Assembly (NCBI GenBank): GCA_964626015.1 | Contig: CAZVCC010000022.1 | Location: forward strand, 1 to 49,679 | Length of the DNA stretch: 49,679 bases | Source of the DNA: CAIKZJ01 sp964626015 | GTDB taxonomy: Bacteria; Bacteroidota; Ignavibacteria; Tepidaquicellales; Tepidaquicellaceae | Direction: 5' to 3' | In this document: piece by piece, positions 15,606-24,571 of the stretch | How the letters are laid out: the number at the start of each line of letters is the position of its first letter | How positions within the stretch are numbered: the stretch's first letter is position 1 | Made by a program: the position numbers and the translations under genes | The notes under the pieces: model-generated | What the model saw: the letters and a program-made list of their open reading frames with translations, nothing else | Databases searched by the model: none | Told to the model about the DNA's origin: nothing

Positions 15606-16532
15606 ATGAAAAGTCCTAAAAGAAAATTAATAGCAAATATCAGAGACTACGTTGGCATTGTCTTTGGAGCGATTATTTTTGGAATATCGTACTCCTGGTT
15701 TCTGATACCATTTAAAGTGTCGCCCGGTGGAGTCGGAGGTATTGCACAGATTATATATAACTTTCTTGGAATACCCGCGGGTACATCAATGCTCATACTG
15801 AACATTCCCCTTTTTGTTTTAGGTTGGGTCTTCCTTGGAAGGCAATTTGGGTTAAAATCTTTTCTGGGTATGCTTTTAGGTTCGGTTTTTACTGACCTTT
15901 TAAATCCTGAAATGTTATATAAGAATTTCCCAATTATGCGAGATTATATAAATACGCAGTACTGGGCTTTTACAGACAGCATACTACTCGCATCGCTTGC
16001 AGGGTCAGTATTGCTCGGATTTAGTTTAGGTATAATATTCAAATTCAGGGGTTCTACCGGAGGAACGGATATACCCGTTGCAATCTTGAAGAAATATTTC
16101 GGACTATCAATAGGTACCGGATACTGGATTATAGAAACCTTGATTATATTCTCAATAGGTATTGTTTTTACAGACCTTAATTTGATAATCTGGGGTTATC
16201 TGAATCTGTACATTACAACACAAATAGTGGATATAACTGCAGAGGGAATACCATACACAAAGGGTGCATACATAATTACTAATCAGGAAAATGAGATTAA
16301 AGAAAGAATCATAACCGAGCTCGACAGAGGAATTACAATATTTCTGAGTGAAGGAGGATACAGCGGCAGAAGGCAAAACGTATTATTTGTTGTTGTAAAC
16401 AGGAGACAAATCAGCAGTTTACGTAGATTGGTAAAAGAGGAAGACCCAAAAGCATTTATGGTTCTTGTTGATGTGCATGATGTTATGGGTGACGGATTTA
16501 AAACGAGGATTCTTGATTTTCAGCAGACATAG
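15606..16532 (+). CDS. YitT-type membrane protein with DUF2179 domain
   Basis: The ATG at 15606 gives 308 aa (MKSPKRKLIANIRDYVGIV); a TTG 54 bp upstream would add 18 residues lacking family similarity, so it was not chosen. The protein has five or six membrane segments, with IPFKVSPGGVGGIAQIIYNF and FRGSTGGTDIPVAILKKYFG as the paired repeats of the YitT/DUF161 family. The C-terminal DUF2179 domain is cytoplasmic: ITELDRGITIFLSEGGYSG, then RQNVLFVVVNRRQISSLRRL. Transport function is suspected but not shown for the family. Confidence 0.88.
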   Translation: MKSPKRKLIANIRDYVGIVFGAIIFGISYSWFLIPFKVSPGGVGGIAQIIYNFLGIPAGTSMLILNIPLFVLGWVFLGRQFGLKSFLGMLLGSVFTDLLNPEMLYKNFPIMRDYINTQYWAFTDSILLASLAGSVLLGFSLGIIFKFRGSTGGTDIPVAILKKYFGLSIGTGYWIIETLIIFSIGIVFTDLNLIIWGYLNLYITTQIVDITAEGIPYTKGAYIITNQENEIKERIITELDRGITIFLSEGGYSGRRQNVLFVVVNRRQISSLRRLVKEEDPKAFMVLVDVHDVMGDGFKTRILDFQQT

Positions 16533-16596
16533 AGCATAAATTCATTGAAAAATGATATAAATTTCGTTAAATTAAAGGTTTGTATAAAAAAGCTTA

Positions 16597-17952
16597 ATGT
16601 TTGAGGATTTAACAAATAAATTCGATTCGGTTCTTAAGAAAATCCGAGGTCAGGGAAAGATTACAGAAAAAAATATCGATGAGTCTTTGCGTGAGGTTCG
16701 ACGAGTACTTTTTGATGCCGACGTAAATTATAAAGTAGTAACGAACTTTATAAAAAACGTTAAAGAAAAATCTTTAGGACAGAACGTAATAAATAGTATA
16801 ACTCCGGGACAGTTAATCGTCAAGATAATAAATGATGAGTTAATTGAACTAATGGGCAGCGGGAAAAGCGATATAGTTCATTCGAATAAAATCCCTTCAA
16901 TTATTATGCTTGCAGGACTTCAGGGTTCCGGTAAAACAACTTTAGCAGCAAAACTTGCAAGATTTTTAAAATCAAAAGGGCGTAATCCCCTTCTTGCGGC
17001 ATGCGATATATACAGGCCTGCTGCAATTGAACAGTTAAAAATTCTAGGGAAAGAAATTGATGTTCCTGTTTTTTCACTCGATGATGAAAAAGATGTTGTT
17101 AAGATTACAAAGCAGGCAGAAGATTTTGCACGCAAGAATGCTCGAGATACTATGATTATTGACACTGCAGGAAGGCTTGCTATCGACGAACAAATGATGA
17201 ATGAAGTTGCTAACATTAAAAGGGCAATGGTTCCTGATGAAATACTATTTGTGGTTGACTCGATGACCGGTCAGGATGCGGTTAACACTGCTAAGGCTTT
17301 CCATGACAAGCTAGATTACACCGGTATTGTACTTACGAAACTTGACGGCGATGCTAAAGGCGGTGCTGCACTATCAATAAGAGCAGTTGTTACTAAGCCA
17401 ATAAAGTTTGTCAGTGTAGGCGAAAAACTTGATGCTCTTGAGCAGTTTCATCCCGACAGAATGGCTTCGCGAATTCTTGGTATGGGAGATATAGTTTCTT
17501 TTGTTGAGAAAGCTCATCAGGAGATTGATATTTCGGAATCTGCCAAGCTTGAGGAAAAACTCAGAAGAAACAAGTTTGATTTTAATGACTTCTTATCACA
17601 GATAAAGCAGGTAAAGAAGATGGGTTCAATTGGCGGGTTAATTTCGATGATACCGGGAGCAAGCAAAGCATTAAAGGATAAAGAGATTGACGAAAAGGTC
17701 TTTCACAGAATTGAAGCGATAATTCTATCAATGACTTTAAAAGAAAGAGAGAATCCTCAAATACTAAACGGTATGCGAAGAAGAAGAATAGCAAACGGAA
17801 GCGGATCATCAATACAGGAAGTAAACAGACTGATAAAACAATTTGAGGACATGAAGAAAATGATGAGGAATTTTTCAGGCGGAAAGATGAAGAATTTGCT
17901 TAAAGGTATGAAATTACCCCCTGATATGATGAATAAGCTCAACATAAATTAA
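16597..17952 (+). CDS. ffh: Signal recognition particle protein Ffh
   Basis: The product is 451 aa. N domain (about 1-95); G domain with AGLQGSGKTTLAAKLA (about 106-121), DTAGRLAIDEQMMNE, TKLDGDAKGGAAL; M domain with the Met-rich signal-binding groove and the 4.5S RNA-binding segment RRRRIANGSGSSIQEVNRL. It binds signal sequences at the ribosome and, with 4.5S RNA and FtsY, delivers nascent chains to the membrane. The C-terminal tail (GGKMKNLLKGMKLPPDMM) is methionine-rich as expected. It heads the ffh-rpsP-rimM-trmD-rplS cluster. Confidence 0.97.
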   Translation: MFEDLTNKFDSVLKKIRGQGKITEKNIDESLREVRRVLFDADVNYKVVTNFIKNVKEKSLGQNVINSITPGQLIVKIINDELIELMGSGKSDIVHSNKIPSIIMLAGLQGSGKTTLAAKLARFLKSKGRNPLLAACDIYRPAAIEQLKILGKEIDVPVFSLDDEKDVVKITKQAEDFARKNARDTMIIDTAGRLAIDEQMMNEVANIKRAMVPDEILFVVDSMTGQDAVNTAKAFHDKLDYTGIVLTKLDGDAKGGAALSIRAVVTKPIKFVSVGEKLDALEQFHPDRMASRILGMGDIVSFVEKAHQEIDISESAKLEEKLRRNKFDFNDFLSQIKQVKKMGSIGGLISMIPGASKALKDKEIDEKVFHRIEAIILSMTLKERENPQILNGMRRRRIANGSGSSIQEVNRLIKQFEDMKKMMRNFSGGKMKNLLKGMKLPPDMMNKLNIN

Positions 17953-17985
17953 ATTTTAAAAATAAATACTATATAAACGTACTCG

Positions 17986-17992
17986 AAAGGAG
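17986..17992 (+). promoter_or_regulatory. Shine-Dalgarno deciding the TTG start of rpsP
   Basis: aaaggag lies 10 bp before a TTG at 18003. The TTG gives MVKLRLKRMGKKN, the correct S16 N-terminus, so this non-ATG start is well supported. Confidence 0.8.
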
Positions 17993-18002
17993 ACATTTTT
18001 AC

Positions 18003-18413
18003 TTGGTCAAGTTAAGACTTAAAAGAATGGGAAAGAAGAACATCCCGCTTTACAAAATAGTAGCTGCGGATTCACGTTCACCGCGCGACGGAAAATTTAT
18101 TGAATCAGTAGGACATTATAATCCGCATCTTGAACCAATGCAGATTACTCTTAAAGAAGACAGGGTAATTCACTGGTTAAATAACGGAGCAAAGCCCACG
18201 GATACAGTAAGAAGCCTGCTTAAAAAAGAAGGTGTAATGATGAAATTCCGTCTTATGAAATCAAAGATTAGTCCTGAGAAAATTGAAGAAAAGATGAATC
18301 TTTTCTTTGAAGAAAAACCTGCAAAACAGCAAAGGGCTAAAGCAAGAAAAATAAGACAGAAAGAAGCAAAAGCAAAGAAATCTGAAGAAAAGACAGAAGA
18401 AGCAAAAGCTTAA
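18003..18413 (+). CDS. rpsP: 30S ribosomal protein S16
   Basis: The product is 136 aa. VKLRLKRMGKKNIPLYKIVA, DSRSPRDGKFIESVGHYNP and the later VRSLLKKEGVMMKF are the full S16 core (about 1-85). A lysine/glutamate/alanine-rich tail of about 50 residues (KPAKQQRAKARKIRQKEAK and on) extends beyond the core. Such extensions occur in Bacteroidota S16. The start is TTG with a clear Shine-Dalgarno. It lies 50 bp after ffh. Confidence 0.96.
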   Translation: MVKLRLKRMGKKNIPLYKIVAADSRSPRDGKFIESVGHYNPHLEPMQITLKEDRVIHWLNNGAKPTDTVRSLLKKEGVMMKFRLMKSKISPEKIEEKMNLFFEEKPAKQQRAKARKIRQKEAKAKKSEEKTEEAKA

Positions 18414-18513
18414 TTTGTAATCAACCGTTACAACGGTTATATGAATTTGTTTGTGCGTGTTTGCAGTATTGATTATACAATGATGATATGATATTTGTTT
18501 AAAAATAAACGAA

Positions 18514-19071
18514 GTGGACGATTTAAATCAACTTATTTTCATAGGTAAAATTACGAAGCCTGTAGGAGTTAAAGGTCTGTTAAAGGTTATACCGTTAACC
18601 GACTTCCCCGAAAGGTTTTTGAAACTGAAAGATGTTTTTATTTTTAATGAAAGCCTAAATAAATTGGTTATAAACTCCAAGACAGATAAAAAATTATTCA
18701 AGATAAAAGATGTTTCGCTTTTTAGTAATTATATAAAGCTGAAACTTGACGGGTACGACGATATTAATGAAATCAGCAATTACATAAATAAGCTGATTTG
18801 TATTGATGAGAAGAAGAAAGTGAAACTGCCGAAGGGATTGTACTATTATTATGAAATAATAGGGTGTATTGTACATGAAGGTGAAAATATACTTGGGGAG
18901 GTGATTCGTATAGATAATTTTGGAAGTTCAGATATTTTATTCGTTAAAACTTCAAAAGGAAATGAAGTGATGATACCGCTTCTTAAAGAGTTTGTGAAAA
19001 AAATTGACGTAATAAAGAAGAGAATCGATGTGGCACTAATTGAAGGATTAATAGATTATAATGCGGTTTGA
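18514..19071 (+). CDS. rimM: 16S rRNA processing protein RimM
   Basis: The product is 185 aa. The N-terminal RimM barrel begins FIGKITKPVGVKGLLKVIPL (about 9-28), and a PRC-barrel domain follows (about 100-180: YYYEIIGCIVHEGENILGEV, then VMIPLLKEFVKKID). It assists 30S head maturation through S19. The start is GTG, preceded by cgaa and no Shine-Dalgarno, giving MDDLNQLIFIG. It overlaps trmD by 11 bp, so the two are translationally coupled. Confidence 0.93.
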   Translation: MDDLNQLIFIGKITKPVGVKGLLKVIPLTDFPERFLKLKDVFIFNESLNKLVINSKTDKKLFKIKDVSLFSNYIKLKLDGYDDINEISNYINKLICIDEKKKVKLPKGLYYYYEIIGCIVHEGENILGEVIRIDNFGSSDILFVKTSKGNEVMIPLLKEFVKKIDVIKKRIDVALIEGLIDYNAV

Positions 19072-19738
19072 CATTATAACAGCTAATCCAAAGATACTTG
19101 AAAGTTCTTTGACAAATGGTTTGATTTCGAGAGTAAGAAAAAAGGGACTCATATCTGTTCACCTGCATAGTTTAAGGGATTATGCCGAAGGAAAATATAA
19201 ACAAATAGATGATTTACCTTATGGAGGAGGTGCAGGTATGATATTAAAGCCAGAACCATTATTCAGGTGTATAAACAGACTTATGGAAAAATATGAATAT
19301 GAAGAGATAGTTAATTTTTCACCTCAAGGAAAAAGAATGAACCAGAAGTTGGTAAATAATTATTCCCTTAAGAATAATATATTGCTGATTTGCGGGCACT
19401 ACAAAGGAATCGATGAGCGTGTTATTAAAAGATACGTTACAACAGAAATATCAATTGGTGATTATGTTCTTTCATGCGGAGATGTGGCGGCACTTGTTTT
19501 TATCGATTCAATATCGAGATTATTGCCGGGAGCACTTGGAGACGGAGAATCAGCATTGACTGACACGTTCCAGACTGACTCGGGATTTGACTATCCGCAA
19601 TACACAAGACCGGAAAAGTATGACGGTTTAAAAGTACCAGAGGTTTTGTTATCAGGTAATCACAGTAAGATAAATGAATGGCGCAGTAAAAAAGCAATAG
19701 CAAAATACAGAAAAATTAGAAAATTAAATAAACAATAA
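19061..19738 (+). CDS. trmD: tRNA (guanine-N1)-methyltransferase
   Basis: The product is 225 aa, normal for TrmD. MRFDIITANPKILESSL, DDLPYGGGAGMILKPEPL, ICGHYKGIDERV and SIGDYVLSCGDVAAL are the trefoil-knot SPOUT motifs that bind SAM. It makes m1G37 in tRNAs reading CNN codons and prevents frameshifting. It begins inside the end of rimM and is followed by rplS after 20 bp. Confidence 0.97.
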   Translation: MRFDIITANPKILESSLTNGLISRVRKKGLISVHLHSLRDYAEGKYKQIDDLPYGGGAGMILKPEPLFRCINRLMEKYEYEEIVNFSPQGKRMNQKLVNNYSLKNNILLICGHYKGIDERVIKRYVTTEISIGDYVLSCGDVAALVFIDSISRLLPGALGDGESALTDTFQTDSGFDYPQYTRPEKYDGLKVPEVLLSGNHSKINEWRSKKAIAKYRKIRKLNKQ

Positions 19739-19758
19739 TTACAGGAGCAATTAATTAA

Positions 19759-20193
19759 ATGAACAAAATTAAATTAGTCGAAGCAGCACAATTAAGAAAT
19801 GATTTACCCGATTTTCGTGTTGGCGATACGATAACTGTTTTCGTAAAGGTTATTGAAGGTGACAAAGAAAGAGTTCAGCAGTACAAGGGTATCGTCATGG
19901 GAATTAAGGGCAGCGGATTAAGCAAGACTTTCAGGGTTAGAAAAATATCCAATGGAGTTGGTGTTGAAAGGATATTTCCAATCAATTCACCAAAGATACT
20001 AAAAGTAGTAATCGAAAAGCATGGAGGTATCCGCAGAGCGAAACTCTACTATTTAAGAGGTCTTACGGGTAAAGCTGCAACAAAGATAAAAGAAAAGAGA
20101 AGAAACATTCTTGAATCTGTGATAGAAGAATCACCTGTTCATTCGACGGAAATAAAAGCAGAAGAAACACAGGCAGAAGAAACAAAAGAGTAA
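19759..20193 (+). CDS. rplS: 50S ribosomal protein L19
   Basis: The product is 144 aa. DFRVGDTITVFVKVIEGDKE, QQYKGIVMGIKGSG, FRVRKISNGVGVERIFPINS and RRAKLYYLRGLTGKAATKIKE cover the L19 core (about 1-115). A Glu/Thr/Ala-rich tail ends it. A Shine-Dalgarno (aggag, 19743-19747) precedes the ATG. It closes the conserved cluster and is followed by a terminator. Confidence 0.97.
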   Translation: MNKIKLVEAAQLRNDLPDFRVGDTITVFVKVIEGDKERVQQYKGIVMGIKGSGLSKTFRVRKISNGVGVERIFPINSPKILKVVIEKHGGIRRAKLYYLRGLTGKAATKIKEKRRNILESVIEESPVHSTEIKAEETQAEETKE

Positions 20194-20207
20194 TCTTTCT
20201 TAATCAA

Positions 20208-20235
20208 GTCAGTTAACGTAAAACTGACCCTTTTT
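20208..20235 (+). terminator. Intrinsic terminator after rplS
   Basis: gtcagtt (20208-20214) and aactgac (20222-20228) form a 7-bp stem, followed by ccctttttatt. Its T-run ends only 8 bp before the GTG of the next gene, so readthrough or a start within the hairpin region must feed the kinase gene. Confidence 0.78.
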
Positions 20236-20242
20236 ATTCGAA

Positions 20243-20884
20243 GTGTCCAATAATAAGATATTTATATCGGTTGCAGGTAATATCGGTTCCGGGAAATCAT
20301 CTCTGACTTCATTACTTGCAGAAAAATTTAAATGGCTGCCATATTATGAGTCAGTTGCCGACAATCCTTATCTCAGTGACTTTTACGCAGATATGTCTCG
20401 CTGGTCGTTTAACCTTCAAATCTATTTTCTTGCACATCGTTTTAATACTCATAAAGAGTTGACAGAAAAACCGGGTTCAGTTATACAAGACAGAAGCATA
20501 TACGAAGATGTTGAAATATTCGCAAAAAACCTTCACAAACTTGGCAAGATGTCTGACAGGGATTATGAAACATATTCGAATTTGTTCTTTGATATGACCT
20601 CTTTCTTAAAACCTCCTGATGTTCTGGTGTACCTTCAGGCAAGTATACCCACTCTGCTTAATCAGATAAAAATTAGAGGACGGGAATTCGAAAAATCGAT
20701 TGATGTTAATTATCTTGAAGAATTAAATGACAGTTATGAAGAATGGATTAAGAATTATAAATTGGGCAAAGTTATTGTTGTGAACAAAGATAATCTCGAT
20801 TTCGTGCATTCGCACAACGATTTTCATTACATCATCGATAGGATAGAGAAAGAGCTTCTCTTAGACTTGAGGCTCTTTACTTAG
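20243..20884 (+). CDS. Deoxynucleoside kinase
   Basis: The product is 213 aa. The P-loop is ISVAGNIGSGKSSLTSLLAE (about 8-27), the DRS motif is QDRSIYEDVEIFAKNL, and the lid region has arginines in IKIRGREFEKSI. This is the dCK/dGK deoxynucleoside kinase family that phosphorylates salvaged deoxynucleosides. Substrate choice (dA, dG or dC) cannot be read from the sequence. The start is GTG, preceded by cgaa and without Shine-Dalgarno. Its 3' end overlaps the convergent regulator gene by 8 bp. Confidence 0.88.
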   Translation: MSNNKIFISVAGNIGSGKSSLTSLLAEKFKWLPYYESVADNPYLSDFYADMSRWSFNLQIYFLAHRFNTHKELTEKPGSVIQDRSIYEDVEIFAKNLHKLGKMSDRDYETYSNLFFDMTSFLKPPDVLVYLQASIPTLLNQIKIRGREFEKSIDVNYLEELNDSYEEWIKNYKLGKVIVVNKDNLDFVHSHNDFHYIIDRIEKELLLDLRLFT

Positions 20885-22235
20885 TTTTTGTCGGAGTCGG
20901 AATATTATATTTTGTCATTAACTTATACATATGACTTCTTTGTATTTTTAATCCCTCAGCAGTCTGACTAATGTTGTACTTATAATCTTTTAGAACCTTC
21001 AATAGAAATATTTTTTCCGATTCATTTTGAAACTCATTTAAAGAAAGATTTCTGTTTAACAGGTCGTTCAGTTCTTTAGTGTGCTTCGTTTCAGGAATAT
21101 CAATGTCCTCTTCTTCAATAACTGCACTTTCTACGGTGAATATTATTCTCTCAATAAAGTTTTTTAACTCACGAACATTACCAGTCCACCTGAATGAAAC
21201 GAGTTTTTTAAGAGCACCTGTTGAGAATTTTCTCAAACTGATATTATATGCTTTGCATATCTGATTTATAAAGTAATCCGTAAGTACTTCGATATCATCC
21301 GTCCTCTCACGTAATGGAGTTATATTAATATTCATAACGTTTATCCTGTGATAAAAATCGTCCCTGAATCGACCTTCTGATATTTCGAAAGAAAGGTCTT
21401 TGTTCGTCGTAAATAGAAATCTAACATTTGTTTTCCTTACCTTTGAATCCCCTACCCTTGTGTACTTAGACTCGTCAATTACTTTTAAAAGCTTTGATTG
21501 TATTTCAGTGTTAATATTTGATATTTCATCGAACAAAATCGACCCGCCTTCGGCTTCCTCAAGTTTGCCTTTAATTTTTGGATTTCCGTCCCGAACTAAG
21601 CCAAATAATTCCTCATCAACATTTTCACCTTTGAGTGAAGCACAATTAATAATAACGAATGGCTGATTTGCCCTTTTGGATGTGAAATGCAGCATATTTG
21701 CAACAAGAAGTTTCCCGGTTCCGCTTTCACCTGTTATGAGTATGTTCAGGTCCAGGTCCTTGTATTTTTCAATAAGATATTTGACGGACTGAACATCTTT
21801 ACTCACACCAATTATTTGATTAGCACTTAAGAGTTCATTTTTGTATTTAGATAGTTCATCCTTACTCTGCTTAAGTTCAAGTGCATTCTTTATGATAATC
21901 AATAGTTCTGAGACATCAGGAAGCGGTTTCTCTAAAAAATAATACGCACCTTTTTTTGTTGCTTCGACGGCAGTTTCTATATTCCCGTGTCCTGATATCA
22001 TAATAACAAGCTGATCACGATTTATACTCATTATGTTTTCCAAAACTTCCATTCCGTCCATTTTCGGCATTTTGATATCGAGCAAAATTAGGTCATAGTT
22101 TCCTTCATCAAACATCTTTAATGCAGTAACTCCATCGTAGCAAAAATCAACTGAATAATTTGCATGACGCAGTATCAGCGATAAGCTTTCAACTATAGAA
22201 GCTTCATCATCAACTATAAGAATTCTTTTTGGCAT
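20877..22235 (-). CDS. NtrC-type response regulator lacking the GAFTGA loop
   Basis: The product is 452 aa. The receiver domain (1 to about 120) has D10/E11, the phospho-acceptor D53 and K103. The AAA+ domain has Walker A GESGTGK (169-175), Walker B ILFDEI (233-238) and RERTDDIEVL. The C-terminal Fis-type helix-turn-helix is about 424-447 (NISQTAEGLKIQRSHMYKLM). After ELFG (209-212) the usual HEKGAFTGA segment is replaced by LVRDGNPKIKGKLEEA; without GAFTGA, canonical sigma-54 remodelling is not expected. It may regulate with the housekeeping sigma factor or act by binding only. It lies 2 bp after mutS2 in the same operon, with no kinase gene adjacent. Confidence 0.9.
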   Translation of the reverse strand: MPKRILIVDDEASIVESLSLILRHANYSVDFCYDGVTALKMFDEGNYDLILLDIKMPKMDGMEVLENIMSINRDQLVIMISGHGNIETAVEATKKGAYYFLEKPLPDVSELLIIIKNALELKQSKDELSKYKNELLSANQIIGVSKDVQSVKYLIEKYKDLDLNILITGESGTGKLLVANMLHFTSKRANQPFVIINCASLKGENVDEELFGLVRDGNPKIKGKLEEAEGGSILFDEISNINTEIQSKLLKVIDESKYTRVGDSKVRKTNVRFLFTTNKDLSFEISEGRFRDDFYHRINVMNINITPLRERTDDIEVLTDYFINQICKAYNISLRKFSTGALKKLVSFRWTGNVRELKNFIERIIFTVESAVIEEEDIDIPETKHTKELNDLLNRNLSLNEFQNESEKIFLLKVLKDYKYNISQTAEGLKIQRSHMYKLMTKYNIPTPTKTK

Positions 22236-22237
22236 AA

Positions 22238-24571
22238 CTATTTTTTAATTTCAACTATTGTTACTCCCGAATCACCCTCGTTCCAGTGACCGAGCCTGAA
22301 ATTGCTTACAAACTTATTTGACTTTAAAACATTGTGCACAGCTTTTCTGAGATTTCCTGTACCTTTTCCATGAACTATTGTTAGTTTCTCAACAGAGTTA
22401 ATATGCCCTTCGTAAATGAATTTTTCAAGTAAATCCGTAATCTCATTCGAGTATTTCCCCCTTATATCGAGATTTGTTTCAAATGCTTCTTTAAGGATTA
22501 ATTTGTAATCGCTGTGCTTATTCATTGCTCCAACGTTTATTAATTCCAGTTTGCTTAAAGGCGATTTAAGAGTTAATCCATTTGCGTTTATAACAGCTAA
22601 ATTTTTTACAATCTCAGTAATTTCTCCTTTTGTTGTTGTGTTTTTAATCATAACTACGTCTCCAACTCTAAGTTGCACAGTAGAAATATCCTCTGTAGTA
22701 ATTTTTTCAGGCAGGAGTACCCTGGACTTCTCGGTGAATTCCTTTTTTATTTCAGTTATATCCTTTTCCTTTTCTTTTATTTCTTTAACCGCTTTTTCTA
22801 TCAATCCTCTTCCTTTGTTAAGAATATTAGACGCTTCCTCACGTGCATTATTTAAAATCTCTTTTTCTTTCTGTTTAATAGCTGATAATTTCGAGTTGTA
22901 TTCCTTTGTCATTTCATCAATAACCTTCTTCTTAAGTTGATTATCGTGTATCAGCTTTTCATATTCGATTCTTGAGGTATTGAGTTCGCTGAGCATATCT
23001 TCTATCTTGTATTGATCCTCTATAACCATAGAAGAAGCGAATTCTAAAATTTCTAAAGGTATTTTAAATTTCTCAGCGAGCTCAAAGGTATAACTTTGAC
23101 CAGGAATACCAATCTTAAAATTAAAAGACGGTGAAAGTTTTTCAAAATTAAATTCGAGTGATGCGTTTATAAATCTTTCATTATTATGAGCGAATACTTT
23201 AAGGTCTCCTATATGTGTAGTGACAATTGTAAAACAGTTTTTATCCGAAAGGTATTTAAGTATAGAAGCGGCTAAAGCACTCCCGAACTTCGGGTCGGTA
23301 CCGCTGCATATTTCATCAATCAGAACAAGTGAATTCGAATCCGAGTTTTCGATAACGTCTTTAAGTTCTCTCAGATGTGAACTAAAGGAACTGAGACTGT
23401 TTTCTATGGATTGTTCATCACCTATCACTACATAAAACCGGGAAAACATTCTAAAACATGACCCTTCTTCAACTGTTACCATCAAGCCATACTGATACAT
23501 CAACTGAAGAAGACCCACTGTTTTTAATGCAACTGTTTTACCTCCTGCATTCGGTCCTGTTATCACGATCGTATTTGTATCATCTCTGAGCTCAAGATTG
23601 AAAGGGGTTACATTATTCTTTTCAAGTTTTTGAATTAAAATCGGATGGTAACAGTTTTTGAGTGAATATTTGTCATTATCAAGCTCGGGCTCAACACATA
23701 CATATTCAATCGCAAAAAGTGCTTTTGCTCTAATGAAATCTATCTCTCCGAGTATTTCAATATTTACTTTAAGCTCGTTGTAGTATCTTGCAATCGATTC
23801 TGATAAACTTCGAAGAATTCTTTCGACTTCTCGTTTTTCTTCAAAGGTTAGTTCCGTTATTTCATTGTTTAAATCTATTGTCTCGGCAGGTTCGATAAAT
23901 ACCGTGTACCCTGTTGCTGATGAACTGTGTATGATTCCCGGTACTTTACGTTTATTCTCAACTTTGACAGGTATTACTGATCGACCGTCTCTAAGAGTTA
24001 TTAAGTCATCCTGTGTGTATTCATCCTCCGATACTCTTTTAAGCAGCTTACCAAGAAGTTTTCTAAGAATTTCTCTTTTATCAATAAGATCTTCTCGGAT
24101 ACGTTTTAAATTTTTTGAGGCTGAGTCTCGGACTTCACCATTTTCGTCAATTGTAGATTCAATTGAATGTTCAAGCACCTTGTCGGAATAAAGACCGTCA
24201 GCAAGTTTCTTTATGTTGTCATTTTCATCTTCATCAGAAAAATCTCTAATCTGAGATTTTACTATTCGGCTTATTCTCAAGAAAGATTTTATCCAGTTAT
24301 ACTTTTCCGTTTGGATAAAATTACCGGGTATCCTTAAGCGCTCAATATCCTCCCTTATATCTCTGAGACCTTCGAGATCAATATCTTTCCCTGCTTCAAG
24401 AAATTTCTTTAATGAGGCGAGTTTGTTGAACTCAATTTTTAGCAGGATAGCAGATGTGTATAACTCAATCTGATCTAATTTATCAATACCATACTGCGAT
24501 ACACAGTATTTTTTCAGTTTATCACAAATTTTATCGAATTCAAGTTTATTTTGAACTTCCGTTATGTTCAT
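22238..24571 (-). CDS. mutS2: MutS2 endonuclease/ribosome-rescue ATPase
   Basis: The product is 777 aa. The core and clamp helices occupy about 1-330. The ABC-type ATPase has Walker A GPNAGGKT (339-346), then DEICSGTDP (Walker B and D-loop) and a TTHIGDLK switch. A long coiled coil (about 510-640) follows, then a KOW-like segment and a C-terminal Smr domain (about 695-777: LDIRGKYSNEITDLLEKF, VHGKGTGNLRKAV). MutS2 proteins limit recombination and split collided ribosomes. The gene begins directly after the cvpA-like stop and runs into the regulator gene. Confidence 0.96.
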   Translation of the reverse strand: MNITEVQNKLEFDKICDKLKKYCVSQYGIDKLDQIELYTSAILLKIEFNKLASLKKFLEAGKDIDLEGLRDIREDIERLRIPGNFIQTEKYNWIKSFLRISRIVKSQIRDFSDEDENDNIKKLADGLYSDKVLEHSIESTIDENGEVRDSASKNLKRIREDLIDKREILRKLLGKLLKRVSEDEYTQDDLITLRDGRSVIPVKVENKRKVPGIIHSSSATGYTVFIEPAETIDLNNEITELTFEEKREVERILRSLSESIARYYNELKVNIEILGEIDFIRAKALFAIEYVCVEPELDNDKYSLKNCYHPILIQKLEKNNVTPFNLELRDDTNTIVITGPNAGGKTVALKTVGLLQLMYQYGLMVTVEEGSCFRMFSRFYVVIGDEQSIENSLSSFSSHLRELKDVIENSDSNSLVLIDEICSGTDPKFGSALAASILKYLSDKNCFTIVTTHIGDLKVFAHNNERFINASLEFNFEKLSPSFNFKIGIPGQSYTFELAEKFKIPLEILEFASSMVIEDQYKIEDMLSELNTSRIEYEKLIHDNQLKKKVIDEMTKEYNSKLSAIKQKEKEILNNAREEASNILNKGRGLIEKAVKEIKEKEKDITEIKKEFTEKSRVLLPEKITTEDISTVQLRVGDVVMIKNTTTKGEITEIVKNLAVINANGLTLKSPLSKLELINVGAMNKHSDYKLILKEAFETNLDIRGKYSNEITDLLEKFIYEGHINSVEKLTIVHGKGTGNLRKAVHNVLKSNKFVSNFRLGHWNEGDSGVTIVEIKK

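Noticed and set aside
18423..18438. Small hairpin aaccgt/acggtt after rpsP
   Set aside because: The stem is only 6 bp with no T-run, so it is not called as a terminator between rpsP and rimM.
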